Part shown: piece after piece, positions 1 to 54,676 of the stretch | How positions within the stretch are numbered: the first letter of the stretch is position 1 | Layout: the number at the start of each line of letters is the position of its first letter | From: Motacilla alba alba | Lineage: Eukaryota; Chordata; Aves; Passeriformes; Motacillidae | DNA: 64,000 bases | Assembly (NCBI RefSeq): GCF_015832195.1 | Contig: NC_052019.1 | Span: forward strand, 43,279,016 to 43,343,015 | Reading direction: 5' to 3' | The notes under the pieces: model-generated | Told to the model about the DNA's origin: nothing | Seen by the model: the letters and a program-made list of their open reading frames with translations, nothing else | The model's database searches: none | Program-made: the position numbers and the translations under genes

Positions 1-2570
1 GATGGCAAAACCCCTCCAATCATGAGGCTGTTCATGGTACCAAATCTATCACTGCATGCATGCATACACACATGGTCAGCAGCACACAAGGCAGCCCTCT
101 TTGGTCCCTAAATACTCTTTTCTGTGGTCAACAGAAATACCCTTTCCCAATCCTCAAGATCAAGCACACATTTTTGTATTTGCCATGTCCCGTTACTGGT
201 AGATAGACAAGTTGAATCCATATTCCAGACTGAAACAGTTCATTGTCACTACTAGTTCAAAGCTGCAGGGAAAAAGAAAATTTCTCTCTTTATACCCACA
301 GAGGAAAAAAGAAAAAAGAAATTAAAAAAAAAAGGCTTTCAAGGTATAGAGGTGATCCTAGGGGCCGAAAAGCTTGAAAACGTCTCTTACCATAGTTTGC
401 TTCCAGACTTAGCAATCTGGTTTGTTACTCTTCCTTGCAGGCCATTGTCTGAATTTTTGATAGACTATGGATCTACTCTTCCAAAAGTCACAACCTCTGC
501 TTCAAAATCTAGCAGAGATTCCTGTCTGTTCCTTATTTCACATGCTGAAATCAGACACTGCGGGCAGCCTGTGAAGTATCTAACAAACATCCCAGTTTGA
601 ATATCCCATTCCCTGCCATACCAAAAGGAGACCTCACAGTCCCCAAAAGGAGTAAGTATGTGTGCTAAGTGGGACTTGCAAGAAAACAGATTTTAGAGCT
701 CAGACCCTAGAAACTAAAATTCAGAAGGATCTTCTTTCAAATAAATGGGATAGACTGCTTGTTTATGGCTTAAATGATATGCTGTTGGGTTGTTGCTCTC
801 TGCAAAATTCCAATTTCCTCTCAGACATTGGTTAAATTCCTACAGTAACAAGAGACTCAGAGCAAACTGTCCCCTGGGTCTACCCTCTCTAAGATATGAG
901 TCTACATAGTACTGAACTATCATAGCACAAATCTTTATGCAGTGCTATTTTCCTATTCCAAGCCACAGCATGATCTATAAACACACTGCAGTAAGGAACA
1001 AACATGTAGCCTTTCCCACCTCAAAGTAAGCTGCTGGGAAAGGCAATTATTCCCTGTGATTGACCAGCTTCCTGCATATGGATGTGTGGGTTTTCATTTA
1101 TTACCTGCTTGGTTACTGGCAAAAGGCTGCAAAGGTTCTTCTCATGGGATTTTTTTTTTTTCTGAGAAGGGAATTAAAATAACACGGAGATAATTTAAAT
1201 CGCAAACAATGGCACTTCCCAGTCTTCCTCTCTCTGCAAGACAACACCTAATACAGCTAAAAGTTGTGATGGATTTCAACCTTTTTGTGCTGTCTACTCC
1301 CTTCTAAATAATACGTGCAAAGGGCAGAAGCCCATGCAATCAAGGCAGAGTAAGGCTTTAAGTAACATGACTTTAATATTCATTAGGTTTTAACTTCTTA
1401 GCGGCTTTTTATGAAATCTTCTATTACATCAGGAGAACAGACTTAAAAGGAAGTCAAAGAATCTGAAATTCACAATTTTTACCCCAGTAGAAACACTTTG
1501 GAGCTGTATTTAGAACCCATCCTGACAGCTGGGTTGAAGTGACCTGCCAATCCCCACACAGTATCAGAAAATAACTCCATCCAGAGCTCATGGAGGACAA
1601 TTGTAAAGAGAATAATTTTGTTGCAGAAATAAAAACCAAGTACTAAAGCTGCGGTCTGAAAAACATTTTTTCATCACAAGACATCGCATAGGCTAAGTCC
1701 AAATGAAAATGGGGTTTTCCTCAAATTAGAATTGTCAAAAGTTTTAAAATATTTCGTTGGCTCAAAGACTACTACACAGGGAATTATACTATGTATTATC
1801 CTAATATGTGAAGGAGTTTCCTACAGGAGAGAAGGAAAAAGGCCACTCCAATGCTTTTTCATCTCTACAGCATGTACAAGATGACCTGTGGTCAGTTCTT
1901 GTCTATTGGAAAGGAATTTTTTCTTGGTCGCTCTTTGTTGTACAACGGGAGGATATTTCCCAAGAAAAGGGATGTGACAAACTAATTTTAAAAAGATATA
2001 TGGTACAAGTAACTGTACATCAGTGTCTGCTGAAAGGATCCCTCAACTGGTTCTTCTTATCCAGCACTTCCAGGAAATTTATTAAAAATATAAAATATTT
2101 TATATCATATAAAACATATGATATAAAGTATCAGAAAATTAGTGCTACGAAACATGGTTTATAAGACATTTTCTTACTTGGGTAAATTATCTTCTGCATG
2201 ACTCAGAGCCATTCAGCACCTCATACTGGATCTTGGGAAGACAAGAGTTCCTAAAGGCTCCAGGATCCTTTCCAGTGCGGGTGTGCACCGCTGTCCCCTG
2301 CTGGTGCCATCAGCCCCACTGAGTGTGTGTGAGTGACACTCACGGTGTGTGACCGACCAGCCTCTGGTGGCAGTCGCTGCCACAGTGCACAGGTGACACA
2401 AGCAACAACAGCTCATCTTCACTCCCGTTCCAGCTCCACACGCCTGTGGCTTGGGACGGAATGCCGCTGCTTCTGTTATCTGTGCAATGTAGCTACGGAA
2501 GCATTAAAGATGTTTGCAGATGGCCTGGCCAAGGCTCTTTATTCCCACAGAACAAGGGTCTTTATTCCCC
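1..2570. other. Intergenic region upstream of GATB
   Basis: AT-rich DNA with no open frame that resembles a known protein and no exon-like frame bounded by splice sites that I can support. It contains short A- and T-runs (for example about 301-333 and 1150-1161). By mammalian synteny the next gene on this side would be FBXW7 in the same direction as GATB, but I see no FBXW7 coding sequence here. Distal regulatory DNA or an FBXW7 3' UTR cannot be ruled in or out by eye. Confidence 0.6.
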
Positions 2571-2838
2571 CAGGCCTTTCCGAGCCTCGCCGCCAGTCAA
2601 GCCCCAGCGCCCAGCCCCGTGGCACCGCATCACTCGAGGCCCGCGGCTTGCAAACGGCCGCCGATAGAGCGGCAGCTCTTTGTGTAAAAGCGTGAGCCCA
2701 GGGGAAAACCACATACGAGGCACTGTGAGGACATGAGCCACCTAACGCGTGTTAAACAGCAGCGATCCCACCGCTCGCTCCAGCATTCCCGGGATAAGCA
2801 CAGCACCCGCGGGGCCGGCGCCAGCCCAGCGGCCTGAC

Positions 2839-2850
2839 GGGAGTTGTAGT
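2839..2850 (-). promoter_or_regulatory. ZNF143/Staf-type ACTACAnnTCCC motif
   Basis: The + strand reads GGGAGTTGTAGT, whose reverse complement ACTACAACTCCC matches the ACTACAnnTCCC element bound by ZNF143 (Staf) in many CpG-island promoters. It lies about 90 bases upstream of the GATB start codon, a usual position for this motif. Binding is inferred from the match alone. Confidence 0.6.
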
Positions 2851-2894
2851 CCGCCGGCACGGCCCGCGCTCCGCGCGCCCATCTCGGCCTGCAT

Positions 2895-2910
2895 TTCCCA
2901 GGGGGCGCTG
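2895..2910 (+). promoter_or_regulatory. Possible CTCF core motif
   Basis: TTCCCAGGGGGCGCTG contains AGGGGGCGCT, the most constrained part of the CTCF recognition sequence, although its 5' part is a poorer match. It sits about 30 bases before the GATB ATG inside the CpG island. TTCCCAG can also belong to ZNF143-type sites. This is a motif match only. Confidence 0.4.
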
Positions 2911-2938
2911 CGGGCTCTGGGCCGCCGCTGCCGGGGCA

Positions 2939-44809
<41,871 letters not shown>

Positions 44810-45140
44810 CCACAAGAGAAAAAGCACACAAGCAACTAAAGAAGCACGTGCTTTGTTCTGTCTGCAAATGAACTTTGGTGTCTCCTTGTGCAGCGTCGCA
44901 CTTGTTGGAAATACTTCAAGCAGCTTGAAGTCCCAGCCTTCCCTGGATGCATCAGCCAAAGGCAGATGGGCCAGAGAAAAGCAGGATACAGCCATTTGCA
45001 TCTCCCATGCTTTGATGTGGCACTTGGAAATGTGATTTCCACACAGCCCTGGGAAATAAGCTCCCAGAGGTGTCTGTGAGTACACAGAGAGCTGAAACTG
45101 CATGGGTTGGTTTTCCAATAAAGCGGGTACAAACTCAGCT
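44810..45140 (+). other. GATB: GATB 3' UTR
   Basis: About 330 bases from the stop codon to the expected cleavage point some 15-20 bases after the AATAAA at 45117. The UTR is short and without a recognised repeat. The exact end is inferred. Further + strand AATAAA hexamers at 46434 and 46727 could serve as distal signals. Confidence 0.7.
45117..45122 (+). terminator. GATB: GATB polyadenylation signal AATAAA
   Basis: A canonical AATAAA 308 bases after the stop codon, followed within 20-45 bases by a GT-rich element (GCTTTTGTGTCTGCCTGTTT at 45138-45157). That is the expected arrangement of a strong vertebrate poly(A) site. Confidence 0.85.
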
Positions 45141-46410
45141 TTTGTGTCTGCCTGTTTGTGAGAAGGGGGATTCACAATCTCGAATACTCAGTCTGGGTGT
45201 GCGCACTGTAACTCACTGTCAGTGTGAGCACGACAGGAACAATTATTAAAACACCCTGAAGTCATTGAGGAGCCCACGTGTGCCTCGATGCCTTAACAGA
45301 AGGGAACTAAAAGTTCACTGCTATCATTCTTCCTGGTTTCTGAGGAAAGGGGAAAGGACGAAGCCACAAGCTGCTTCACTGTGTGCCTGAGGGTAGTGCC
45401 ACAGACAGAAGTGCTGGCATCTCACCCTGTCAGATTGTTTGCTCACCTTCTCCCAGTTCTGCACCCACATACCTGCTGTGCCTGCTCTCAGTTCTGAGGA
45501 GTGCCTGAGGGGTGTGTGTCTGAGCCCTTCTGAGGGTCACATCCCATTTTGGCATCACAGGCTCAGAACAGCAGATGTGCTTCTGCCAGTCCTGTACAAT
45601 CTACAGCAGAACAAGCAGAATCATAAAATAGCTGGAGTTGATCATTGGAGTCCAGCTCCTGGCCCTGAACAGGACAGCCCCAGCTCCAGTTTGGTTTTTC
45701 TCTGCAGGCAAGAACTTGGTGCCATGTTACAAATGGCCAATGCCCAGGGCTGCTGCTTCTCTGGCATGTGGTTTTCTCCTGTCATCTGGAACTGTACTGC
45801 TTTGGGGAAGGAATGGAACACGCAGCTAGCTGAGCTGGATTCAGCTGGGGTTCAGTCCTTCTCCACTACTTAATCCTAAGGGGTTTTTTGTGCTGGTAGT
45901 TTTTATTTTGGGTTTTTTTACATCATTTATTTTTTAGTTCCTGGCTTTCAATAATCACTGAAATGCAGGGATCTGGAATAAACTTGCCCATCCCAACCAG
46001 CTTTACCTGATTGAGCCATTAACGAGAAATGCAACAAGAAAGAGCCTGTCAAATTTTCATGTAGCGGGGAAATAAATTCTATTTAGTACCAGATGCTTGA
46101 AGTTCTTAAATCCCTCCTGGAGACTGCTAAGCCTTACTTTTTAAAGATCACACCTACCTCATAGCTACTTCTTCAGAACTGTTCTTTAGGATGTGCCTGC
46201 AGGGCAGACATTGTCACAGGAGTGCAGCAGGTGTGGCCCTGGGACTTCAGTCACCTTTGGCAAATGTGGCGCTTGCAGCACTAATTCAAAGCAGGCTGAT
46301 GGCAGTTCTTCCCCTGAGTGGCAGTGCTGATGTTATGTCTTGACGAGGATGTTGATGTAAAAATGGGCTGAGGTTCAAGTGCAAACTCCTTCATTAGAAG
46401 GAAAAAACCC
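45141..46410. other. Gap between the convergent 3' ends of GATB and FHIP1A
   Basis: About 1.3 kb without a gene, apart from a short antisense CR1 piece at 45621-45690. T-rich - strand signals (TTTATT on + at 45902 and 45927) are possible alternative poly(A) signals for FHIP1A. Confidence 0.55.
45621..45690 (-). mobile_element. CR1 LINE 3' fragment, antisense
   Basis: On + the piece begins AGAATCATAAAATAGCTGGA and continues GAGTCCAGCTCCTGGCCCTG, then ACAGGACAGCCCCAG. This matches the reverse complement of a CR1 3' end. Only about 70 bases are recognisable and the copy has diverged, so the limits are approximate. Confidence 0.7.
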
Positions 46411-46427
46411 CTTTGGTTTTCAATACA

Positions 46428-46433
46428 TTTAAT
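46428..46433 (-). terminator. FHIP1A: Candidate distal poly(A) signal ATTAAA for FHIP1A
   Basis: The + strand TTTAAT reads ATTAAA on -. It is preceded by U-rich sequence and followed downstream by GGGGTTTTTTCC. Use by FHIP1A is inferred from strand and position only. Confidence 0.3.
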
Positions 46434-47185
46434 GAATAAAATGTATACCCATTATTCACAAAAAAAAAAATACTTTTACAATTCAAATATCATCCTACAG
46501 CTTACAAAAAGCAGTAACACAAGTGCAGTCAAAAACTGTGACCCTTCAAAAACCAGTCCACCAAACAAAATGCCTAAACCTCCAAAAACTCCCCAAATCA
46601 CACCACACCCAGGATTTTCATGTGATTTGACCTTCACACTAAGACTTCTACTATCACTTTTCACATCATGAGCAAAACCTACCATTTTTACTTAGAGTGG
46701 TGTGAGTTTTCTGTAAGTGTTCAGTCAATAAAGGTTTCGATTATACAACAAACTACTGGAATTCTGTTCAAATCTTGCCATGGCAGCAAGAAACAAGAAG
46801 GCACAAGGGTTTCTCAATGAAATCTTGAGTCTTAGAGATCCTCCCTCAGTTTAGAAAAACATAGTTGTTTCCCAGAGGTGGTCCTCCAAAGGTTAGTGTT
46901 TGTTGTGGCACAGCTGGATGTTGCTCTGCTGAGTTCCCCACTGCTGCAGTGGGTGCCTTTTAAAAAGAGAAATCAAACCAACAATGTATTTGCAAGAGTA
47001 ATAAATAAGGTGATGAAGGAAGCATCTCAATTAATGTAGCAAGGCTACTGCTAATAATTCTCTCTATGGGCTACTTCTTCTTAGCCACTCTTTTACTATA
47101 GAATTATACTTTCCTAATACGTGTAAAGCCTGTTAAAATCATCAGCCAGGTTCTCTCTGAGTAGAGTCTGCATCAGTACATCATG

Positions 47186-48203
47186 CACCTGGGCCTGTGC
47201 AAAGCACTGGACACTGTCCTGCATGGCATCCTTATCTCTAAACTGAGAGACATGGGTTTGATGGGTGGACTGCTCAGGGGATAAGGAATTGGCTGGCTGG
47301 TTGCACTCAAAGAGCTGCAGTTAATATCCTGATGTCCAGGTGGAAGCTAGTGATGAGTGGGGCTGTCCAGGCGTTGTCACTGAGCCTTGCCCTGTTTCAC
47401 ATCTTTGCTGGTGACATGGACAGTGGGTCCATGTGCTCCCTCATCCATCAGCAAGTTCTCTGATGACAACAAGCTGTGTGCCATGGTCGCTGCAGGACAG
47501 GGATACCACCCAGTGTGATCTGGACAGGCTTGAGAAGGGGAACTGTGCAAAGAAGTGGGACTTGAGGGTGCTGGGGAATGACAAACTTGACATGACCTGG
47601 CAATGTGCACTCACAGCCCAGAAGGCCAAATACATCCTGGGCTGCATCCAAAGCCCTATGGGCAGCAGGGCAAGGGAGGGGATTCTGCCCCTGTGCTCTG
47701 CCCTGGTGAGACCACACCTGCAGCGCTGCATCCAGCTCTGGGGTCCCAGAGCAGGAAGAACAGGGATCTGTTGGAACAAGTCCGGAGGAGACCATGAAGA
47801 TGATCAGAGGGCTGGAACATCTCACCTGACAGGCTGAGACAGTTGGGACTGTTCAGCCTGGAGAAGAGAAGGCTCTGGAGAGACCTTATAGCACCTTCCA
47901 GTTCCTCAAAAGTTGGGGCAACAAGAGAGCTGGAGAAAGACAAGAGCATGTAGTGGTAGGATGAGGGGGAATCTCTTTAAGATGAGAGAGGGCAGGTTTA
48001 GATTAGATACTAGGAAAAACATCTCTACTGTGAAGCACTGGAACAGGCTGCCCTAAAAGCTGTAGATGCCTCATCACTAGAAGTGTTCAAGGCCAGGTTG
48101 GATGGGGCTTTAGAAGGTTGGCTGTTCTAGTGGAAGCTGTCCCTGCCTGTGGTGGGGGGGTTAGAATTATATTAAGGTCCTTTCCAACCATTCAGTGATT
48201 TAC
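47186..48203 (+). mobile_element. CR1 LINE, 5'-truncated copy, between GATB and FHIP1A
   Basis: Sense on +. It starts in the reverse transcriptase region (GGGCCTGTGCAAAGCACTGG, GGACACTGTCC, then GGAATTGGCTGGCTGG). It runs through the fragmentary frame with SSLMTTSCVPWSLQDRDTTQCDLDRLEKG to the CR1 3' region (CTCTGGGGTCCCAGAGCAGG, GAAGCACTGGAACAGGCTGC) and the terminal GGTCCTTTCCAACCATTCAG. Frames are broken by indels and the copy cannot be active. It lies antisense within the possible FHIP1A 3' UTR. Confidence 0.93.
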
Positions 48204-51200
48204 TGTTAAGTCTCAGTCTATTTTCACCTCCACCTGCCAGACACAATAACAAGAAAGATTAAAAAGGGATAACTGTAATAGTCTTCCCTTCCAGGGAAGG
48301 TAAAGAGCAGCCATAGTCTATAAATTTTGCACTATATTATGAAACAGTCATTCCTGAAATTTTTGAAGAACTCTTTTGCAGACACAAAATGTAAATTTCT
48401 TTTTGATAGGAAAAAAAAGTGATTTGAGTCAATTGAGATCAAGATAATGAACCTTTTTAACATTTGTGGAGGTACCAGCTACCAACTTCAAAGCAGCAGT
48501 AGCTGGCAGTGCTCAGACCTAGCAGTGGGAAGGCTCAGTTGGGCTGGCTCACACTGCTCCCACTATACAAGCCTGCATTAAGGGGCTCATCAGTCACCTC
48601 ACACCCTTTTGACTGAACCAATACAGCCAAAACATGGGATCCTTTTTGCCTGCCAAGGCCTTTACACAGCAGCCCAAATACAACCACCACCTTCCCATTC
48701 CCCTAAATGGAGCTCACAGCAAATTCTAAATCCTCAACAAGTGGAGCGCTGTACTGAGCAAAACAAACAGCTTTGGTTTATATCTGCTTAGCAGTAGATG
48801 AGCGCATAAGAAAAGCAGAAGCAAGAGCTTCAAGGAATTTAGTTTCTGCTATTTAAAGACAAATAAAACAACCCCACAGGACAGGTGGGTCTGCAGGATG
48901 GAAGGCAGAGCCTGACTCTGAAGTGTTCAATGTAGGACATCCTGCAGACCAGGAGGCTGTCCCAAGTGTGGTTGTATCGAGGCTGGAGCTCTGGAATGAA
49001 GATTGAGGCTTTGACCCCAACTTGGAAGTCTCATTTAGCTACTCCAGTGCTCTCTGATCTAATGATTGCAGATGCCATCTGTGCAACAGCAGCAGGCAGG
49101 GTGAATTAAGGACAGTTTCATGCAGATTTTCAGCAGTTACTATCCACAAACAGGGGACCAAGGAAAATGCTCACAAATTAAAAGCTGACACCAGACACTG
49201 TCATGACCATCTCATCTACTCATTGCTGGAAGTCTTTTAGGAGGTCAGGCCTGAGGGTAGAGAGCTGATACTTACTATCGCATATAGCTGAAGTATCCTG
49301 TATCTGAGGCTGCAGAAGAGGAGAAGAAAGTTGTCTAAAAAGATGCTGGCAGTGCTCTAAGTAGTGAAGAAAGAATTTCTAGCACTCAGCCTTGGTTGCA
49401 GAGTTTAATTTTAACTGTGTTAAAAATAGAAGCACACGATAGGAACCTTAACTAAAAAATTACAGCAGAGCATTCAGCTGTGGTTTCAGTGCAGCCCCTT
49501 TCCACCCTGCTTTGCAGTGTGGTGTCGGGGTTCTGGGATGCTTTTGTGTTTCTTCTGAGCACCTCTACCTACACTTACACAACCACTGACCTCAGCAGCA
49601 CCTTCCCAGGGATTTATGGCCTTGTGTCCATGCTCAACCTGGAGAGTGTTTGTTTTCTCACACATAAAGAAAAACAAATTGGGTTTTCAGTCAGCTCTCT
49701 GTTCTCAAACCGCACAAGGGAGAAGAAGTAACGGCACACTGCTGGTTAGTTTGCCCTCATTGCCAGCATCTTCTTAAAATACTACTTACACATCCTCACA
49801 CACAAACACTGGATTCTGAATCAGGCAGTGGCCACTTAAAACTATGTTACAGAAGAGAGGAGGTCTCCATTTATCAACCCAAATGCTCAGAAGCTTCCTG
49901 CATTGGGTTGGCTTCAAGTGCAAGTTGTTCCCTGTCCCCTCAGAAGCCGCAGATGTGCAGGTAATACACAGACAGAGAGGACTCTATTGATAAACAGTGT
50001 GAGGAATGCAGTAAAATAAAAAATCCCAAGTTGTCATGACCTGTAGTTTGCTACAAATGTGCATTTTTCTGCCCATTGTGATGGGAAATTTAGATTCCAT
50101 CTTCAAGAGCCCCTGGGCCAAGCACAATCTGTAACTAGGGATGACTGCAGTGGAAACACAAAACCACTGGGAATCACTTCTCTCCTGACTGTACTCCAGC
50201 CCACATCCCACATTAGGCTAGACAGCCTGATTTTAACTGCAATAAAGCAAACTGCAGAAATGCTCAGGTGCCACCATGAGGGAACAAAGCTGCAGAAAGA
50301 AGGTAGTTTAGTGAGCAACATAGCTGTGCATGCTCCCAGTGGAACCGAACCTTCCCTCTAGGACCATCCTAGTCCCAGATCCTTAAGATCTCCTGTAGGA
50401 CGTACAGGGATTTCACAACTGTCTACAGCATTTGCTGACCAACTGCAGAACTAAGTGGTGAGCGATCCTGACCTTTGGTTTCTCCCCTTTATCTGTGTAG
50501 GGGAGTCCAATTCATGACCCTACATGAATCGTATAGATTCCCATCTTTGCCTGCTGGCTTTGCCCAAGAAAAAGACTGGTGACAGCTGTGCCAGATCCCA
50601 TGTTATCCCATCTCACACAGGCAGCAAACTAACCCATGTAACGTTCCCCGCCTTGTCACTGCAGCCGTCGGAGAAAGGCCTCAAAGTCCAGTACTTGGAA
50701 CTGCAGAGCTGCACTGCCATGATCCTCACAAGAGCCAACAGCTCCACCGTAGGGAATGCTCCCTCCATGCACAGCCTTTTGTATAAGCACAAAGCAGAAG
50801 TTCTCCCAACTGGTTGCATCAGCCACAGCTGTAATTGTCTAACCCACTAAGCAGGCATAACCATCAGTAAGTTGTATTTTAGCTGCTCAAGAGGCCACAC
50901 TTTCAGGCTGGTCCTAGGGGCTGCTAGATTTTTTTCACACTGAAGCTCAGAAACCAATGTTATGACCCCAGAGATTTACAAAAGACACTGATCAGTGTTT
51001 CTAAACTTCAAGTTATGCTTGGACATCAAGAGACATGAGTTGTTGGCTCCAGCTGCAGCAAGGGATACTGAGACCCAGAGCCACTCCCTCTCCTTTGAGT
51101 TTGAGCTGGCATTTCGTCTGAGCTCTGGCCAAACTGACACAGCAGCACTGAGCTGGACACAGTTTAGTTGTCTCAGATTTGACTCGTCCATGTTATTTTT

Positions 51201-53460
51201 TGGTCTAAATCCAAGCTAGTTATTTTTAAAGTAGACTGCAATAAAACACAGCTGCTGTGGAATTGGCTTCATCCGAGACGTAGGTTTGCAGGTATTTAGT
51301 CCACAGTACGTAATTGTATGCGGGCAGTCTGCTGAAGTGCCAAAGTTGAGAAATGCAGCCTTTGCACAAAAGTTCCATCAGGGCTTTTAGCCCAGAGACT
51401 TCAGTCTTAATTTAATCCAGCTGCCACAAGAACCATTATAATCAATGAACAAAAAGAAGATTTGCACAGTCAGCAACAAAACGCCACTTTAAGCACCTAC
51501 ATATTTGAGAATCCAAGTAATGCTCCTTTTCATAAATAAGAGGCTTCCAACTGAGCATATAACAAATGAAGTGCATTGATGCTGGGCCACAACATGTTTA
51601 GAAAAGCTGGGGGCCACTAAAAATTAAAGTGCATTTAGTCAGAGCAGGGCTTAAACCACCAATAAAGTCACAGAAATAGTGCTGCATTCTGTGGCTGTCT
51701 GCAGTCAGACAGCTGGCACCACCTGCATCTTACCCAAGTACCTATTTATTCAAGTCTGACACCGCCTTCACAAGGAGCAATTTTTACCCTTCTTTGCACA
51801 TTTCTGTCCCAAAACATCACACAGCACCGCTGTCCACTTGGACAGGTACTGTAGGACATGGTCATATTAATTTTTCAAGTTTGATCTCTTTCTTTCTGGT
51901 CCCTGAGAAATCAGAGCAATGCAAACGTAAATTCTGCATTTCATACAGAGGGAAGTGCCCCCTGCTACTCTGTGGCATTTTATCTTTGCTTTGCTCATTA
52001 ATGTAAGCAGCCCAAGTGCCATGTATCCTCCATTTCTGCTGATAATGCTCAAAGAGTGCAAGGAGGAACATACTCTAATTATCTAAATCAGATCTGGACA
52101 CAGCAGTATTGTTACTGTACAGTGCCAGAGATATATGAGTTAAAAGAAAAGAAAGAGGAAAATCCCAGTATTCTACTCATAAACACAGATGCAATTTAAA
52201 TGTTACAAACGTAATGGGAGCTGTCATAAGAACTGCAGGCATGACATAGCAATTTCAGTCAATACAGCAGAGTAAATTGCTTATTAAATCAAGCCATCCT
52301 CAAACAGGAGCTGTGGCTACAAATTCAAATGATACAATAACATAATTTAACTGCAACAAATCACACTGCTCCCATCCTTTTCTTTCCAACCCTGAGATTT
52401 TAGAGCATCTTAGGGGAGCTAGAAAACCTTCCTGAAGCATGAAACCTTCCGAGAGGCTTAAGCAGAGTGCACAAAAGGGTAGTAGTGAGTGTGTACACAC
52501 TGTGCTGGATGGTGAACTTCTCTTGGTAAATAGAACTTAACCTCTTGAACTTAAACCCTTGGAGTCTGCAGGATGCTGCAAGTTTGTTTGCAAATGTTTT
52601 TCTCTGAAGGACTGAACAGACCACTTGGGCTTTGTGCTCAGGCCAAAGAGCGGCATTGGTGGCAGGAATGCTGCTCAGGCTTCCTGTCTATCCAGTCCTG
52701 CTCCCATTCCAAAGCACGGCTCCCTGGTGATGTCTAAGGGTCCCTGGTGATGTCCAAGGCTCAATCACACTTTGTTTTCTCCTATCCTAGAAATTTACCA
52801 ATCTTACTAAGAATACCAAATCACACCTGAAAGGCAAGTGCTCTGTACCACAGCATGACACCACTGAATTCAGACTTTTTGCAAAGTGACAAACCCCAAA
52901 GAAAGAAGAAACAAGTAATTTATGAACTGGATGCTTGGAAGCATGTACCTGGGTCTGCTGGGGGGAGGGACCGTCCATGCCTGATACTGGAGTTTTCTCA
53001 TCTCCACAGAATACAGTTGAAAACAGAAGTTCCCATTTCTGTTCTTCAAAACCAAAGTCAGAAATTACCAGGACAAAAAAAGACAATGTATTTTTCACAC
53101 CCAGAACTGCAACACCAATAACTTGATCCCATTCAAAATATCATAATATTTTTAAGGCACACATGAAAAAGATAAAATTTAAACAAAATGTCTAGAATAC
53201 AATAATATAGGTAGTAAGCACAGCCAGCAACATGTGAACTGCACCTGACTATAGATGTCCAAAAATCAGCACAATAATGAATGAAACTGCTGAGAGCTTT
53301 AGTCCAATTAATACTAACCATGTGTATGTTTATTGAGACTAACCCAGACAGCATCCAAAAATGGCCAAAGATAAAAGAGAATAACTACAAATTTTTGAAG
53401 ACAAAGTGCTCACTTTATAGGTAGGTTGCAAAAACAAAATAAACAAAAACTAAACCAAAC

Positions 53461-53494
53461 ACACACACACACACACACACAAAAAAAAAAAAAA
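53461..53494 (+). repeat. (AC)n microsatellite joined to poly-A
   Basis: Ten AC units followed by 14 A, flanked by A- and C-rich sequence that looks like decayed repeat. It is likely to vary in length between individuals. Confidence 0.95.
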
Positions 53495-54658
53495 GCAGGT
53501 TGAAAATGCTGGAACAATTCCTTGCAATAGAGAACAGCTTAAAAACACATTCCAAAGCTACATAATTGGAAATGTGGCATTCACAGTTTGAAGCATCTAG
53601 TAGGAGACTGGAAATTCACTTTGGTATCACTGAGCCACCACCTGCAGTCTTTGGAATAGATCTGCCAAGGCACTTCATTTGGAACTGATGCTGAGCCAAT
53701 GTACCAAAGAAGGACTGCTCCAGTCACACACCCACCTGAATGGGGAAAACCAGATCATAATGCACTTCCTTGTTCTTGGAAAGAGCAGCATAATGCTGTT
53801 GTCCTCCAGGGACCTACAGGCAGGACCACAGCTTGGACCACGAGCAGAGAGTTTTTTTGGGAAGGATGTATCGTTGGTGAAAAACAGGATAACACATTAT
53901 CTAACTGGAGGGAAGAAGCTTATTAGAGAAGCATTTGGCTGAAGAGCTTATGCACACAGATGTGATTCATCTCAAAAGATCAACATTTTCAAGCTAAATC
54001 ACAGGTTCTGCATTTTGAAAGCAGGAAGAGGAATTCCCACCAAGTTTTTTGTGCTGGCTGCCAGACAATCTACTGCTATTACATCTGAGACACAGCTGCA
54101 AGTCTGATCCCACTCAGAAATAAAGCAATGCAAAGGTACACGTATGATCTGCATTTTTACATTCTAAGCCAGGGTCACTGCATTCATCCACCTCTTCCTT
54201 TTGGGGGGCCTGACAGACATTTCCCATTGGTGAGAGGATACTGCACAAACACAGCTCTGACCTTTCAGCAAGAATTCCACACAACTCCAGATTTCAAAGG
54301 CTGACTTTATCCAACTGGATGTAGAACATAAGCTCTACTAAAACTTAGGAGGAAAATCCTCTCCTTCCTCTAATTTACAGATGCTTCTATGAGCAGTCGA
54401 CATTTTAAAATCCTCATAAAGCTTAACAGACCTGCTGGGATGAAACTGCAGTGATTTTGTCCATTTGCTGAAAACACCAGTGAAAAATTAACAATCTCAA
54501 AAGAAATCCCTTCTACCCAGCAAATAAGGATTCTTAGTTTAGAATACAAACAAAGGAAGGGAATTTACAGGTAGCAATTTACTGCCTTGAGCACTGATCT
54601 GCAGAACTCTTTATTTTTAAAAAAGTTAAATAATCTAATTCCTTTTTTAAAAGTCCTC

Positions 54659-54676
54659 AAAAAAAAAAAAAAAAAA
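54659..54676 (+). repeat. Poly-A tract (18 A)
   Basis: An 18-base A-run followed by GAAAGATTAG. No retroposed body is recognised upstream. Confidence 0.9.

Noticed and set aside
1..2570. FBXW7 3' end expected by synteny
   Set aside because: No WD40-repeat coding sequence or convincing poly(A) arrangement can be seen, so it is not annotated.
46476..46685. 69-codon - strand frame with a Gly-rich hydrophobic stretch, between GATB and FHIP1A
   Set aside because: It could pass for a small membrane protein, but there is no promoter or family match and it lies in U-rich, UTR-like sequence.
47433..47837. 134-codon + strand frame that might be called a gene
   Set aside because: It lies wholly within the CR1 copy and is a fragment of the decayed reverse transcriptase and 3' region.
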